From positions 953,249-1,017,248 of the forward strand of contig JAACJM010000011.1 of assembly GCA_013368315.1 (NCBI GenBank): DNA of 64,000 bases, in the 5' to 3' direction. This document shows, piece after piece, positions 1 to 11,705 of this stretch. The notes beneath the pieces are model-generated. The model searched no databases. It saw nothing but the letters and a program-made list of their open reading frames with translations, and was not told the origin of the DNA. The stretch is from Tetrapyrgos nigripes. Taxonomy: Eukaryota; Basidiomycota; Agaricomycetes; Agaricales; Campanellaceae. A program made the translations under genes and the position numbers. How positions within the stretch are numbered: the first letter of the stretch is position 1; each line of letters starts with the position of its first letter.

Positions 1-34
1 AATCACTCAATAACACTCAAAACTAAACTAATTG

Positions 35-345
35 GCAAAATTACTGGTAGAAAAATCGACAGCGGTGCAGAAGGCATAATTATCAACGGTCATTTCGCAC
101 AAGAAAACTGACTAACCCTCCTTCCTATCAAAAATCCATTCCCAGTACAAGATGTCGATGGCTCCGAAAATACCATGGGATAGGTATGGCACTACACCAT
201 TCAAAAGCTTTGTATCTACTCCCAGGACAACAAATTGTATGATGAAGAGATAGCTGAATTCTATGTGACAGACATTGGAGATCACAACATAATCCTTGAT
301 ATTGACTGGTTGAAAGAACACAATCCAGAAATAGATTGGTCATTT
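35..345 (+). pseudogene. Retropepsin-like protease remnant of gypsy-0
   Basis: Translation gives an active-site-like IDSGAEGIII near 55-85 and the downstream ILDIDWLKEHNPEIDW motif near 290-340, which is the usual ILG-WL-HNP-IDW signature after a Ty3/gypsy protease. In-frame TGA near 109 and TAG near 181 disrupt it. Expected role: Gag-Pol processing in the particle. Confidence 0.75.
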
Positions 346-626
346 ACTAGGATTAACATGTCTAGATGTCCCGAAACCCTGTTTTGAATTTACACACCAA
401 ACCCAAATCTCCCAAACCAGCTGTTGTCGATCCATGGACCAACCACAAGGATTATCAAGTAGCATGGTCAGACCCAATCAGGTGATTCAAACCGATCATA
501 CAGCCAAAGGTTGCAGGCCGATGTTGTCGAATTCCTATACGATCGTTTCATTGCTCTTTGGAATCTACAGCCATTTTTACTGAAGACTTCTGCTGAGACA
601 AAGTTCCGAATCAATGGGAAAGAGAA

Positions 627-1919
627 GTGTTAGAGGAGTTGCTTGGAAAAGAAGAGCAAGACTCGATATCAGATTTGGAACTACCTATATATGCTGGATT
701 CACCAAAGCTCAAGAACTTGCAGAAGCAGCCCAGAAAATGAAAGAAGATGTGTTACTTACAGATAAGATTCCGTCCCAATATCATCGGTTCTTATCAGTT
801 TTTAACAAACAAACCTCAGAACGACTACCGAAACATGGAGAATGGGATCACACTATCAAGTTGAAACTGGACTTCATACCCTGTCCTTGCAAAACCTACC
901 CCCTATCTCCAAATGAACAGGAAGAGCTTGATAATTTTATTAAGGAAAATTTGGAAAAGGAATACATTAGACCATCGAAGTCTCCAATGGCAAGTCCTTT
1001 CTTCTTTGTAAAAAAGAAAGACGGAAAACTACACCCTGTACAGGACTATTGAGCACTAAATGAGGGAACCATCAAGAACGAATACCCTTTACCACTCATA
1101 TCGGAACTGGTAGATAAACTCAAAGGAGCAGGGGTCTTTTCAAAAATAGACCTTCGATGGAGATATAACAACGTATGAATAAAAGAAGGAGATGAGTGGA
1201 AGGCGGCATTCAAGACAAATAGAGGACTTTTTGAGCCAACAGTGATGTTTTTCGGTCTTATGAACTCTCCCATGACATTCCAGGCAATGATGAATACCCT
1301 TTTTAAAGATCTTATTGATTCTGAGAAAGTGGTAATCTACATGGATGATGTCTTGATCTTCACAGAGACCCTAGAAGAGCATCAACATATGGTCAAACAA
1401 GTGCTCGCATGACTTCAAGAGAACGACCTTTACGCCAAGCCAGAAAAATGTACCTTCGAAACCAGTTTAGTAGAATTCCTAGGTCTCATTGTCTCCCACA
1501 GTACATTGGCTATGGACCTGGTCAAAGTAGAAGGTGTCACTAAATGGCCAATGCCACGAAATGTCAAGGACATTCAATCATTTTTAGGGTTTGGAAACTT
1601 CTACCGTCGTTTCATACGTGACTTTTCTAAAGTTGCCCGACCACTCTTCAACCTTATGAAGAAGGACAAACCATGGAAGTGGTCAGTGGAGACAGAAAAA
1701 GCTTTTCAAGCACTCAAAGATGCGTTCACATCTTCACCAGTTCTTTTAATGCCCGATTATTCTAAACCATATCAAGTAGAGGTCAATGCTTCTGACTACG
1801 CTACAGGAGGCATCTTACAACAGAAGGGACATGACGATAAATGGCATCCACTCCCTTATCTATTGAACGGAACTATGACATTCATGACAAAGAGTTGTTG
1901 GCAATCATATGTGGATTAG
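627..1919 (+). pseudogene. Reverse transcriptase of gypsy-0, broken by stops
   Basis: The RT begins with the connector region (YAGFTKAQELAEAA), then the fingers motif PSKSPMASPFFFVKKKDGK near 970-1030 and VQDY near 1040-1050, directly followed by TGA. After the stop the palm continues, with the catalytic YMDDVLIF near 1335-1360 and FLGFGNFYRRFI near 1585-1620. Further TGA codons lie near 1177 and 1410, where Arg is expected (NVRIKEG, LARLQEN contexts). The RNase H start VEVNASDYATGGIL is near 1780-1815. The YMDD catalytic residues survive; the polypeptide does not. Confidence 0.9.
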
Positions 1920-2760
1920 AAGCCTGGCGACATTACCTCGAAGGTGGACCACATACTATCGAAATCCTAACCGATCACGAAAACCTGAAATACTTCACTA
2001 CCACTCAGAAACTCAGCTGATGACAAGCAAGGATGGCCTTGTTTCTAACTAGATTCAACTTCATGCTAACCCATAAACCTGGAAGTCTCAATCGAAGTGA
2101 TCCCCTTTCTTGAAGACCAGATCATAAAGAGGGGGTCAAGAATGACAACAAGGACAGAGTATTACTTGACCCCAAATTCTTCAGAATTCGAGCAACAAGA
2201 CCAGGAACAGTAGTTGCAATCAGAGATGTTGAATTAAGAAGATGTATCAGGGAATGCCCAAAGAAAGACATTGAAGTTGTGAGTGCCCTACAAGTCATTT
2301 TGAACAACGGTCCACACTTGCTGGTCAAAAACTTACAGGAATGGAACTACGAAGATGGGATCATATTGTTCTGAGGAAAGATCTACGTCCCAAATGACCA
2401 GCAACTATGGAGAGACATAGTCAAAATGCACCACGATAGTCTCACCGCAGGACACCCAGGCTGGTTTAAGACCTACAAACTGATAAGTCTGTGATTATGT
2501 TGAAGGATGCGCTACTTGCCAATTGACCAAGGCACAAAACCATCCATTGCATGTACCATTAATCCTGAACGAAACACCAGAAAGACCTTTCGGTACGATT
2601 ACAACAGACTTCATCACAGACCTTCCAAAATGTGAAGGTTTTAACACAATCCACGTTACAGTGGACCGATCAACGAAAACTGTAGTAATCTCACCATGCT
2701 GAAAGGACATCGATAGTGACGGGACAATTGACATACTGTTCAATAACACCTGGCGAATCA
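1880..2760 (+). pseudogene. RNase H tail and truncated integrase of gypsy-0
   Basis: A frameshift near 1880 moves the RNase H continuation ([27 protein letters not shown]) to another frame; it ends at LS followed by TGA. The zinc-binding region shows MHHDSLTAGHPGW near 2430-2465 and YVEGCATCQLTK near 2495-2530, giving HHCC ligands. The integrase core begins with PFGTITTDFITDLPKCEG near 2588-2640, including the first catalytic Asp, and is lost after about 2760. The second and third catalytic residues are absent. Confidence 0.8.
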
Positions 2761-3310
2761 ACCATAGTACTTAGAATAAGCATATCCTATTCATAAGTAC
2801 TTAGTTTTATTGTACTGGCGCATATACTTATTCTACTAGTGCTTTAACTAGCAGTTCAGGACTCACTCTAGTCCTTTATATCCCAATTAAAGTGGTGAAT
2901 CAGCTTTCTAACTGCCAATTAGCATTTCTATATGCAAATTTTGTATGGCTTATCACCATTATTGCTATTGCAAAGGAATGCAGATTTGGTGGGAAGAAAT
3001 AGTAGCAGTAAGATTCTTTATTTGCAGGTCATTTACCCAAATCAAAACTTACCCATGCACAGTAACTGACAGACCATCAATTGTGTTACTCACTGGCTTG
3101 CTTATGAATGATTTCGACCAGTACTGGTCACTTATGGGTGCACGCCTGATTACCATTACCCTTTCACACTCGTTGTATTCATCGGTTTATATAGACAATG
3201 AGAAGACCAATAAATTGACTGCTGAGCTAGCTGAAATATGCAGAGATGAAGGGAGAAAAGATAAGTGGATATACTATGTGGTTATCCTCTGCTCTGATTC
3301 TTATTCTTTT
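2761..3310. other. AT-rich stretch without recognisable gene
   Basis: The stretch directly follows the integrase breakpoint. An imperfect palindrome built on AGTACTTA lies at about 2766-2803. A plus-strand open frame at 2945-3316 has no recognisable motif. No LTR or transposase is recognised, so how the breakpoint arose is unclear. Confidence 0.4.
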
Positions 3311-4293
3311 ACTTAGTGACTGACGAGGAACTGGGTACAGTTTTGCCTTCCATCACATGACGTTCTTCTATTGGCTGATGTGTTTGTAGAATCACTAGCA
3401 TCATTCTTACAAGTGCATCTGTCATTGCCTGAAGGCCCACAAGAGTACCAAACCCCTTCGGGTCTGAACGACTACAGTATTCCTCTAAGGACTTTGGGGC
3501 GTTACCCAGTTGACCAAAGGCCTGGGTGTTCAAATTGCAATTTGGATTTGCCTGCGCCTCCCACAGATTATGGACCTACTCAGCTGTGTCCTCATCATTT
3601 GCATGTGCTTGTATTAGAGGAGCAAGTGCAACACCTCTCTTCCCATTCTATCACACTATAGTTGTCAAAATCACCCCTATCCATAGTTACATGCAAATCA
3701 GTGTCGCATACATTGAAATAGTATATACATGTTCTCTGATGAAGTCTGCTTTTCTGTACAAAATGAAAATCTGCTGTGTCTGTGACATGTCTGTTAAATC
3801 ATGCCTCTCAGTACCTGCTACTTCTTCACCTGCTACTTCATCTAGTTGGATCCTTGCTTGCTTTTTTGTGGATGTTGTTTAGTCAACCATGCAACTCGCT
3901 TCACCTCCTGATACATTGCTTCATGCTCTGTCAATATTGTCTGGTGTTCACATGGTGCACAGTCTCTGGTGTTGATGAAGATGTTGTCATTTGCGATGCA
4001 CTCATCTGCTGTTCTGCAATTCTCAAATATCCAAGTCCTCATCCATGGAATGACACTGTGTTCTTTGTCGTCAAATTTGAAGTAAACCCTTCTCATGTAC
4101 TGCCCAGTATATTGTCCTTGGACTGCAATCAAGCCTTTCTTGCAGTGCGTGGGTAGTATTGAGTCTCTGTGGTTTTCACCTATTTTGAAGACATGAACGG
4201 GGTGTTTGCCCCATTGGATTGTGACAATTCCATGCTTGACATCAGGCGTCGCATGCACTCAGTCATATCTTTGAGCATTAGGAGGACAGTACC

Positions 4294-4659
4294 TGTCATA
4301 AAGAGGTGAGTGCTTAGATAGCAATAATGAGGAGCTATGGGCTCGACTTGACTAACAGACAGCAGTAAGTACTGGAACTACAGTACCCATCAGTAAAGGT
4401 GAAAGAAGTAATGAAAAGGTAGATAACACACCTGGTCCCAATGACAAAGAGGTTGAGATGGGAAACCAGGTGTCAGGACAGGGTTTATATATGTAAAAGT
4501 AAAGCTGTAAGGGAGGCTGTAAAGGAAGCTGTAAAGAAGCTGTATTGGAGAAATGAAAGGTCCGGTGCATAGCATGTGGAACAAGAGTCATATGGTGTAA
4601 AGATCTGAGGATACAGAGATAAGAAGAAATAAATAGTACCAAATATAGACGTCATGACA
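4294..4659 (-). mobile_element. Solo LTR of the gypsy-1 family in an SPT5-like exon
   Basis: The sequence begins TGTCATAAAGAGG and ends GTCATGACA, matching the 458 bp LTRs of gypsy-1 over its length but lacking their internal duplication of about 85 bp, hence 366 bp. Flanks are GTACC (4289-4293) and GTACT (4660-4664), a 5 bp target duplication with one C/T difference. Orientation follows gypsy-1, whose sense strand is minus. A solo LTR normally results from recombination between the two LTRs of a full element. Confidence 0.9.
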
Positions 4660-7144
4660 GTACTTCACCAAGAATGTTTCTCCATGCAGTCTTTCGTCCA
4701 TTGTCCAATGCTTTCGACTTTGTTCTTTACACATGGTGTTGATCAAATCCACATATTGCACTTGTTGTTCAGGGGTTAAATCTATAGTGGTTTGTGCTGG
4801 GTCCCAAGCAGATCCATCATGTATGATGTCAGCTGGTGGGGGTGGAGGTGTCGATGACCAAGGTTCTTTGGTCTTCCGTATGACCTTGGCAGGCAATGCC
4901 TTCCAGTTCATCCAATTTAAGGGCTCATAATACTGCTCCCTGTGTTTTAGTGGGTAAGCTTGATGAAGTGCTAGCCTGGAGCTGGAGTACTGTTAGTTGA
5001 CAGTGCTGCTTTATTTATCCTGACGTACTGGTAGTCCCTGATCCAATCATAGTCAAACAACTGCATTGCTAACATCACCTGGTTGAATCTCACAGTCACA
5101 AGTAGGCCACTTTTTGACTCCCTCACTCGCTTAATGTTGACAATGGTGCCTACATATTTCTGTGTACCTCTCACCACCCTGATCATTACATTTTTCCATG
5201 GGGGGGGGGAGGTATATGCATTGACACAAGGGGGCTTGTCAGTGGGTTTTGGTCCAAGGGAGACGATACCCAACCATTGCCTATTTGAAGTGTGTTGCCT
5301 GTGGAAGCTGCATCTGACCACTGAACTTTGTGATTGGTGTCATCATTGTCGTTTCCAGAATGGTTGGCAGCCCAGTCCAGTTGACAGAAGTGTTGTTGAT
5401 CCCGTCTTAGGGGTATTGCAAATCTGAGCAGTAGTTTAGTGCTGATAACTTTTTTTTTAAAAAATCATCAGAATCTTTATATATCTATCATTATACAACT
5501 CACACCAGGTGTGGTAGATATCATCATGTTTGAAATGTTTGACTTGGCTCAGTTGAGGGATCATGACGGCCAACTCTGTTGCTTGTCTTGGCTGTGACAG
5601 TGGATTGACATCGTCGACAATGCCTGTGTACTGTTTGTACATACCATCACCTATTGTGACATGCTCTCCTATCCAAGGAACAGTGTTTCTGTCTTGAGGT
5701 GTCACAACCTTGCATTGATTAACATGAGCAGTGTACTCCTGTTGAAGTTTGAGCTACCATAATGAGTGTAGAGAGTGTGATGCTTATGGCCTACCTTTGC
5801 CATTTGGTTTGCCTGCATACTGGTCAGACTACAGAGGTCTCCTACAATTTCAACAATCACACCTGTTATTCCTGATGCCTCACCACTAGTAACTAAGACA
5901 GTGTCATGGATTCTGAAACGTTTCTGTATGTTGCATTTGTTGACCCAGTGCTTGCAGCTCCCTTCAATTCCTTTGTACTTTATCAGGCACCTTCCTTCTT
6001 CAACTTGTTCTATCATTTGTCTTTTATGTTGGTAATGTTTTCACCACATTTGAAGGTCTACAAGTTGGGTACAGGCAGAGGATATTTGAGAATTAGCAGA
6101 TGACTGCTGTTCGTGTAATGCAATTGTGTCACCAGATCTATGTCAATGTCAGTGTTCGATAGCTGGCTTTCATGACCGTGTTCAAAAATTTGCTTGGTGA
6201 GCGTCTTTCCCAAGAAAGGCCAAGAACTTCCAACATTCATTGGGTGGCTGTATTCGTCATCTGGTTCAGAGGTATGCATTGCTACTGTGTGCAGTGAAGG
6301 AGTGGGTCGTTCATGGTCAGCTTTGCGTTTCTGTGCAGTTTTTGATAGCTGCAGGATATGGGGCACTAAGAGAACCAGTGTATGATGGCAAGGACCTGAA
6401 GTCTCCTGCTTGACTACAAGGCCCACATTGTCTTTGTATAGACCCTTTCTCTTTACTTGTACCCATGTATTTAGGCGTATTCCTTCTGGCTGCCAGTTGA
6501 AGAGTTGCCCCACTTCACTGACCTGTACCACCTGCATGTATGGCGGGCTGTCTCGTCTGCACTTTACATCTGTTTGTGACCGTAAAAAATCCATAAATGG
6601 ATGAGATATAATAGCATTGGGGTGAAAACCTGGTTGCCCCTCTACATATACAAAACCAGGGACATTGGGTAAAAAAAAATGCTGAACAGAGTATGGACAG
6701 TCAATTGATGTGAGGGGGAGATACACTGATGTATGAAGATGCTGGAGCTGGGTCTGACTGTCCTGCGCAACAGAGTGAGACACTTTTGTTTGATGGTGAT
6801 TTCAATGATGTAGACACTTTTGACTGAACCGCTGCTTGTGTAGAATCTGAAATGGAACGGTAACCCACCTTTTCTGCCATCGACTCCACTCATCAGGACG
6901 CACTTTCAAAATTGCCATCTTCTATGGTCACCTCATCTATGACTTGATGCCAATGTTCTGCTGCATAACCCTCCCCCAGTATTTTGTTCAATTTGGCATG
7001 TATATCAGTGACAGTGTTTTCGTCATGCACATACTCACACATTGCCTTCCATGCCTGGGACATTGCAGAGTGAACTGACTCAGACAGGTCATTGTCAGGC
7101 AATTCAACAACATCATCAAAGAGGGTGTCCTCTCTGCTGTTCAT

Positions 7145-7496
7145 ATCGACTTCGTCATCACTGTCTCCAGTGACGTAATTATAGACTGTGAGGAGAACAT
7201 CCCATTCACATTTTGACTACTCAACCACATCAGAGCAAGATAGGAGGTATAGGTGCATACTGCTTACTTTGCATTGCACTTGCCAAAAGCTTGGTCCTTC
7301 TTGCATACTCAATGCAAAGTGGTGTTCCAAATCCAGTGTTTAGTTCATGACTCATCTATTCTCATTAATTCCTCCTGAACGTGAATTGCCCTCAAAATCT
7401 GGGGTGCCTGCAGAATGTTGTGCAGTGGAGACGGCAGAGTAAGACTCTGTTATTTCCTCTAGCCTTGATCTGAGTGCATTGACCCCAGCACTGCTG
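7145..7496. other. Possible intron or linker of the SPT5-like locus
   Basis: This gap lies between two minus-strand coding segments of the SPT5-like gene. Parts are acidic when translated on the minus strand, so missed exons are possible, but no module is recognisable. Confidence 0.3.
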
Positions 7497-8164
7497 TTAG
7501 CAGAAGTCAATGGCTCTGGAAAAGCACCAAGTTGTCAATACACAGAACAATATTGTTCTGCTTCTAGTTCTGTGTCTTTTGGTAATGAACAATGTCAGAT
7601 TTTGTATGGAAAGAGGCTCACCTTCATTGTCTATCCAGCCTGCATCACTCTGTGTCTTGTCTGGGCCATCGTCATCTTCACTCTCTTCACTGCTTTCCAT
7701 TGCTTCAACATCTAGCAGTCTGTTGATTCTTGCCAGCTTGCCATCACTCTCTTCATGAGCCATCTGGGATCTTTTATGTATGGATCTTGAACTCATTTCT
7801 CCCTCTAAATCATACACATAGTCAGCAACTTTGCCTTTTCTCTCTGAGTGGGCTAATAACTCCAGGTTCATGTAACAACATACTTGAGTCATGAGTTTCT
7901 GTATTTTATGTGCTTTACTCAGTCTATTACATGACTATGGCCTGTGTCCTGCTACACGTTGCTTCGTGTCCTTATGTGACATGATGGATTTAGGAAGCAG
8001 AGGCACAGGATTGTCACAGTAACGTTCATGGGCAAGTGATATGTCACTATCATGGAGAAAGCCTTGGATGTTGTGGACATGACCTGTGGTACATGGACTG
8101 GTAACATGATCAGTCTCCCTTGTCCCAGGCAAACTCCTTCGCTGTAGCATTCCTTCTGTGTTGT

Positions 8165-8800
8165 CCAAACTGGTCTCCTTCCCATCTCTTCTTGTACTCT
8201 CACTGTCATCATGGTCAATGGTCTCGATATCAATGTTATTGGTAAGCACACTATTGTTGTCATCGTTAACTGGTCTCCTTCCCATCTCTTCTCCTACTCT
8301 CATCGCCGTCATGGTCAATGGTCTCGATATCGATGTTTTCAGTAAGCACACTGTTGTCATTGTCGTTGTCATTGTCATTGTTAACTGGCTCCTTCCCATC
8401 TCTTCTTGTACTCTCATTGTCATCATGGTCAATGGTCTTGATATCGATGTTTTTGGTGAACACGCTGTTGTTGTTGTTGTTGTTAACTGGTCTCCTTCCC
8501 TTCTCTTCTCATACTCTCATCATTGTCATGGTCAATGGTCTTGATATTGATGTTTTTGGTAAGCACACTGTTGTTTTCATTGTTGTCATTAACTGGTCTC
8601 CTTCCCTTTGCTTCTCGTACTCTCATCATCATCATGGTCAATGGTCTCGATATCGATGTTTTTGGTAAGCACACTGTCGTCGTTGTTAACTGGTCTCCTT
8701 CCCTTCTCTTCTCATACTCTCATTGTCATCATGGTCAATGGTCTCAATATCAATGTTTTCAGTAAGCACACTGTTGTTGTTGTTGTTGTCCTTTCTACTT
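8165..8800 (-). repeat. Six-copy minisatellite, about 100 bp unit, open on the minus strand
   Basis: Units begin near 8169, 8269, 8384, 8487, 8593 and 8689 and are 96-115 bp long. Length varies mainly in a GTT/GTC microsatellite. On the minus strand each unit encodes variants of NIDIxTIDHDxxES-RR-GKE followed by an Asn/Asp run, and reading frames stay open across several units (8432-7935 and 8463-8266). This suggests expansion inside an acidic protein-coding exon. A downstream minus frame continues to a stop at 7935. The host gene is not recognised; it may be an upstream part of the SPT5-like locus. Confidence 0.85.
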
Positions 8801-9400
8801 ATGACTTCCTTGTAGTGTCTTTGGGTCGCATTATGTGCAGGGGGGAAAAGGCGTCATTGGGAATTGCACAGATAGTTTGTATTCTGGCTGGCGGGACTAT
8901 CACAGTCAGCTGTTATTGTTAGTATTGCATTTCTACACAATACAGCAGTAGTTTGCAGTGAAAACAAATAACACTGCTACTCTTCGCTATACCTTTACAT
9001 ATTTCTTACTTTTTGTCAATGGAACTCAGGCAGCTACATTATACCCAACATAAATGGGATGCATAGCTGTTGTTTGGTGTCCCTTTATGGTGTGTTCTCA
9101 AGCAGCATGTACCAATAACTTCATTCAGACTGTATGACATACCAACTTCAATACTATGTTACTCCCTCTACCATATGCTCACTGTTTGTATAACTTAATG
9201 CACTGGATCTTTGCACTGTGTACTTTATCTACTAGTACTGATTTCTTAGTCTACTTCCTCAAGCACATTGGTGTCTTTATCTTTCTGATCCATTCAACTT
9301 CCATCAGTATACTTCAATCTTTTCTGTAAAAGTAAGTCCTCATTGTTGTTATCTCTGTAACATATCATTGGTTTAGCCTTTAACAGCTTGTTAGTGTTGG
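8801..9400. other. Stretch without recognisable gene
   Basis: The sequence between the minisatellite and the 3' end of the next minus-strand gene is T-rich and holds no convincing coding frame or terminal repeat. Confidence 0.4.
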
Positions 9401-9401
9401 A

Positions 9402-10660
9402 TCAGAACTTTATTTCAAGATGTATGCTCACCATGTCGTTCATCCCTAATAATGTCAGTCCTCGCAAGACATTGATCATTTTAAACTGTCTATCCTTGGC
9501 AGGCCAAACAACAAACAAGAACATGACTTCGACGAGCTGACCATCACTGAAATCTCTGGGAGGCAAAGTTGAATAACTGTGGCAGAATGTACTAGGTCAG
9601 TGTATATCCAGTTATGGTTGGCTTGCTACTCACATTGCTTTATCATCAACAACTTTCCTTCTTCGGTACTTGACTTGGTTGTCCACAGTATGAACGAACT
9701 GTGTTCCAGCATGTTTGCTCATTATGCTGAAATTGTCCATGTCTTTGGGAAGGAGTAAAGAAGTCATATAGGACACGTCCCTTACATCTATAAAAATTTG
9801 GTTACTGAACTCCACAACAGATGCACCATTTCAACCACTGATCCAACAATTCATCTGGGAAGTGGTGGTAGGGCTCCACGCTGTACCAGTACTGTACGGT
9901 TTGTACTGGTACCGTACGACGGATACGGTCCCGTACCGTACAAGGCTGCTGCAGGGTCCAATACGGGTACGGGTACTGGACGGGTAAACCCATATTGGAC
10001 CGTATTTTTTATGGCCGTCGTATGGGTTTGTATGGTATACGGGTCGGCCATGCATCGGCGAAGGCTTTTCTCTGTGTTTATGCCATATGCTACCTCTGTA
10101 AATTAAATATCGTCAAATACTGAGCAGTTTGCGGCGGAAAATCTTGAGAAAATTGATGCTTGATCACATCAAGGGAAAACGTACTTACCAAAAAAGGTGC
10201 GTAGAGACCTGCCGAAGTATTGCCGAAATGCTTTGTGGCTCAAAGTCATCTCGAACGCACTGTTAACGTTGAGCGGTGCACTACATCAAATTGTTTCTCG
10301 CATTAAGTCCCAATAAGTCTATTTCAAATCAGATTCCTGGCCATTTCCTGGCAAAAAGACCTGTATACCCGTATTAACCCGTAATACTGCCGTATCAGTA
10401 CCTGTCCCGTATTGTACAAGCTTCCAGATGAACCTGTACAAATACGGGGACAGGTACACCGTACCAGTACTGGACCCGTAAAAAATACAGGCGTACCAGT
10501 ATTACTGGACAGTGCGGAGCCCTAAGTGGTGGTCAAAGAGGCTGGATAATTCCTTCATAACTTGTAGGTTTTTTTCGAAAGTTGGCGATCCATTTCCAGT
10601 GATGCTGACATGGTGGCAAAGATGTTTACTTTCCTTAAGCCTACTGTCGATCAACATTAG
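9402..10660 (-). pseudogene. Unrecognised multi-exon gene disrupted by a hAT-type MITE
   Basis: Minus-strand coding segments: an upstream piece ending ...KELSSLFDHH just before the MITE (about 10525-10640), a continuation FPDELLDQWLKWCICCGVQ after it (about 9805-9860), an exon with FIDVRDVSYMTSLLLPKD (9634-9815), and a last exon with GQLVEVMFLFVVWPAKD ending at the stop 9402-9404. A GT-AG intron at 9592-9633 joins the last two exons in frame. The frame is uninterrupted across the MITE site once the element and one 8 bp duplication are removed. I do not recognise the family. It lies head to head with the gene at 11706. Confidence 0.55.
9861..10532. mobile_element. Non-autonomous hAT-type MITE 1 with 8 bp target duplication
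   Basis: The element is 9869-10524 (656 bp). Termini are TAGGGCTCCACGCTG and, inverted at the other end, TAGGGCTCCGCACTG (13 of 15 matching). It is flanked by AGTGGTGG at 9861-9868 and 10525-10532. Eight-bp duplications and TAGGG/CAGGG-type ends are features of the hAT superfamily. About 170 bp at the left end and 150 bp at the right end are densely packed with short TACGG, CCGTA, GTACTGG and CCAGTAC motifs in both orientations, as expected of subterminal transposase-binding sites. There is no transposase; open frames inside arise from the repeats. Confidence 0.92.
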
Positions 10661-11640
10661 AATGACCTAGGTCACAGGATTATGAATCATGCTTACTTTG
10701 AGATGGGGAAGGGGGGCAACCCCCTGGTCACCATCATGCCTTGCAAGCGAAAAACAATCTCAGCTGGGGTTACTGCAATTCCTCCTTCTTCTTCAGTGCT
10801 GTAGTGCATCCACCAGGAATGAGGGTGCTCTATTTCATGAATGGTGACCTTGGTCATGTCCATTACCTCAGGAGAATAACTGAGCCAATAATGCTACAGT
10901 TGTTCTGGATACATGCTACTCACCTCAGTGAATGTTGACAGCTGTGTGGATAAGGACCTATCTTTACTGTCTCTTCTATGGTGCTCTCGACTATATGCCC
11001 TGTATAGTCACTCCGTTAGCCAAACAGTAAATGAAAAAGCATTGATATGGAAACTATTTCGGAGGGTTGGCTGAGTCTCTGTGGATGAGGATTTGTAGGG
11101 GGGAGGGTGAGCAAAGAGACATGCACTATTGTAGACTGTCTTTGGTTGGGAGTTCAAGTGTGGTGTACCCTGGGGCAGTCACCCAAGGCGAAGGAAGAAT
11201 GCATCAGTATGTGTTCATTTGTGCAAGATATGCTCAGTTCTGACGATTCCTCTGATTCTAGAAAGGTTACCCGTGCGTGTCAATGTGAACCACTGGCACG
11301 TGTTGGTGTTTTGGCCTGTGCTTCCATGAAGATTGCAGGTTAACTATGTATGCCTTGATGTTTCATGTTTCTGTGGCAATTCCTCTCTACTGCTAAGCAT
11401 TGGGTCCGTCATCTTCAACTTAAGCTGGGTGGTCCCTCATATGACTTGTATTGTTGTGGTCATGTGGGTATTACCCTGATGTTATAGCATACTGCTATAA
11501 TGCATTCCTTAATTGCCAAACTGGGTTATTGTTGGCCAATTGACAGCCACTTAATTGGATGCCTGTTAACATTGTGCTGAAATTGTGATCAATGGCAGAT
11601 CAATAATAGATTACTCTGATTTTGCTAAGACTCTCGTCCC
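10661..11640. other. Intergenic space between divergent genes
   Basis: About 1 kb between the minus-strand gene ending upstream and the plus-strand gene at 11706. The open frame at 11107-11343 has no recognisable motif. The region presumably holds promoters of both neighbours. Confidence 0.4.
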
Positions 11641-11648
11641 TATAAAAG
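11641..11648 (+). promoter_or_regulatory. TATA box of the gene at 11706
   Basis: TATAAAAG lies 58-65 bp upstream of the first ATG, in the correct orientation, followed by a pyrimidine-rich leader. This spacing fits a start of transcription about 30 bp downstream and a short 5' UTR. Confidence 0.6.
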
Positions 11649-11705
11649 GCTTGCATCTGTTTCGCCAGATTAGGTCTCATTGACTCTGCTCTATATTTTC
11701 AGTCA

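Larger units (their letters stand above)
1..2760 (+). mobile_element. Degenerate Ty3/gypsy element 'gypsy-0' (protease to integrase), 5' part outside window
   Basis: The plus strand carries, in order, a retropepsin-like segment, reverse transcriptase, RNase H, an HHCC zinc region and the start of the integrase core. The gag and 5' LTR would lie left of the window. Homology stops abruptly near 2760, just after the first catalytic Asp of the integrase, so the 3' end is lost or replaced. Every module is interrupted by stops, mostly TGA where the family has Arg (CGA). No LTR is visible. It belongs to a different lineage from gypsy-1 at 34463-45645, although both carry a stop directly after the same RT motif QDY. 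It is dead as an autonomous element. Confidence 0.9.
3842..7892 (-). pseudogene. SPT5-like KOW-domain protein, broken
   Basis: Several minus-strand exons read as one gene from 7892 down to 3842. The N-terminal part has an Arg/Asp/Glu-rich segment with INRLLDVEA followed by an acidic run and GWIDNE (7497-7760), the layout of the SPT5 N-terminus. An acidic region follows (6893-7144), then an NGN-like segment (PGFVYVEGQPG, 6650-6560) and KOW-like modules: WVQVKRKGLYKDNVGLV near 6440, VLVTSGEASGITGVIVEI near 5850-5905, HVTIGDGMYKQYTGIVDDV near 5610-5670, and GIVTIQWGKHPVHVF near 4190-4235. True SPT5 is a transcription elongation factor; many Agaricomycetes carry extra degenerate copies. Here a solo LTR interrupts the last part and an in-frame TGA follows it at about 4260, so this copy is probably inactive. 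Splice sites are not fully resolved. Confidence 0.7.

Noticed and set aside
2766..2803. Palindrome AGTACTTA as end of a MITE or LTR
   Set aside because: No partner end or target duplication could be found.
8165..8800. Regularly spaced repeats resembling a CRISPR array
   Set aside because: Whole units repeat without unique spacers, and the organism is a fungus; it is a minisatellite.
9802..10106. Open frames on both strands in the left part of MITE 1
   Set aside because: They arise from TACGG/GTACTGG repeats in a non-coding hAT-type MITE; no protein motif.
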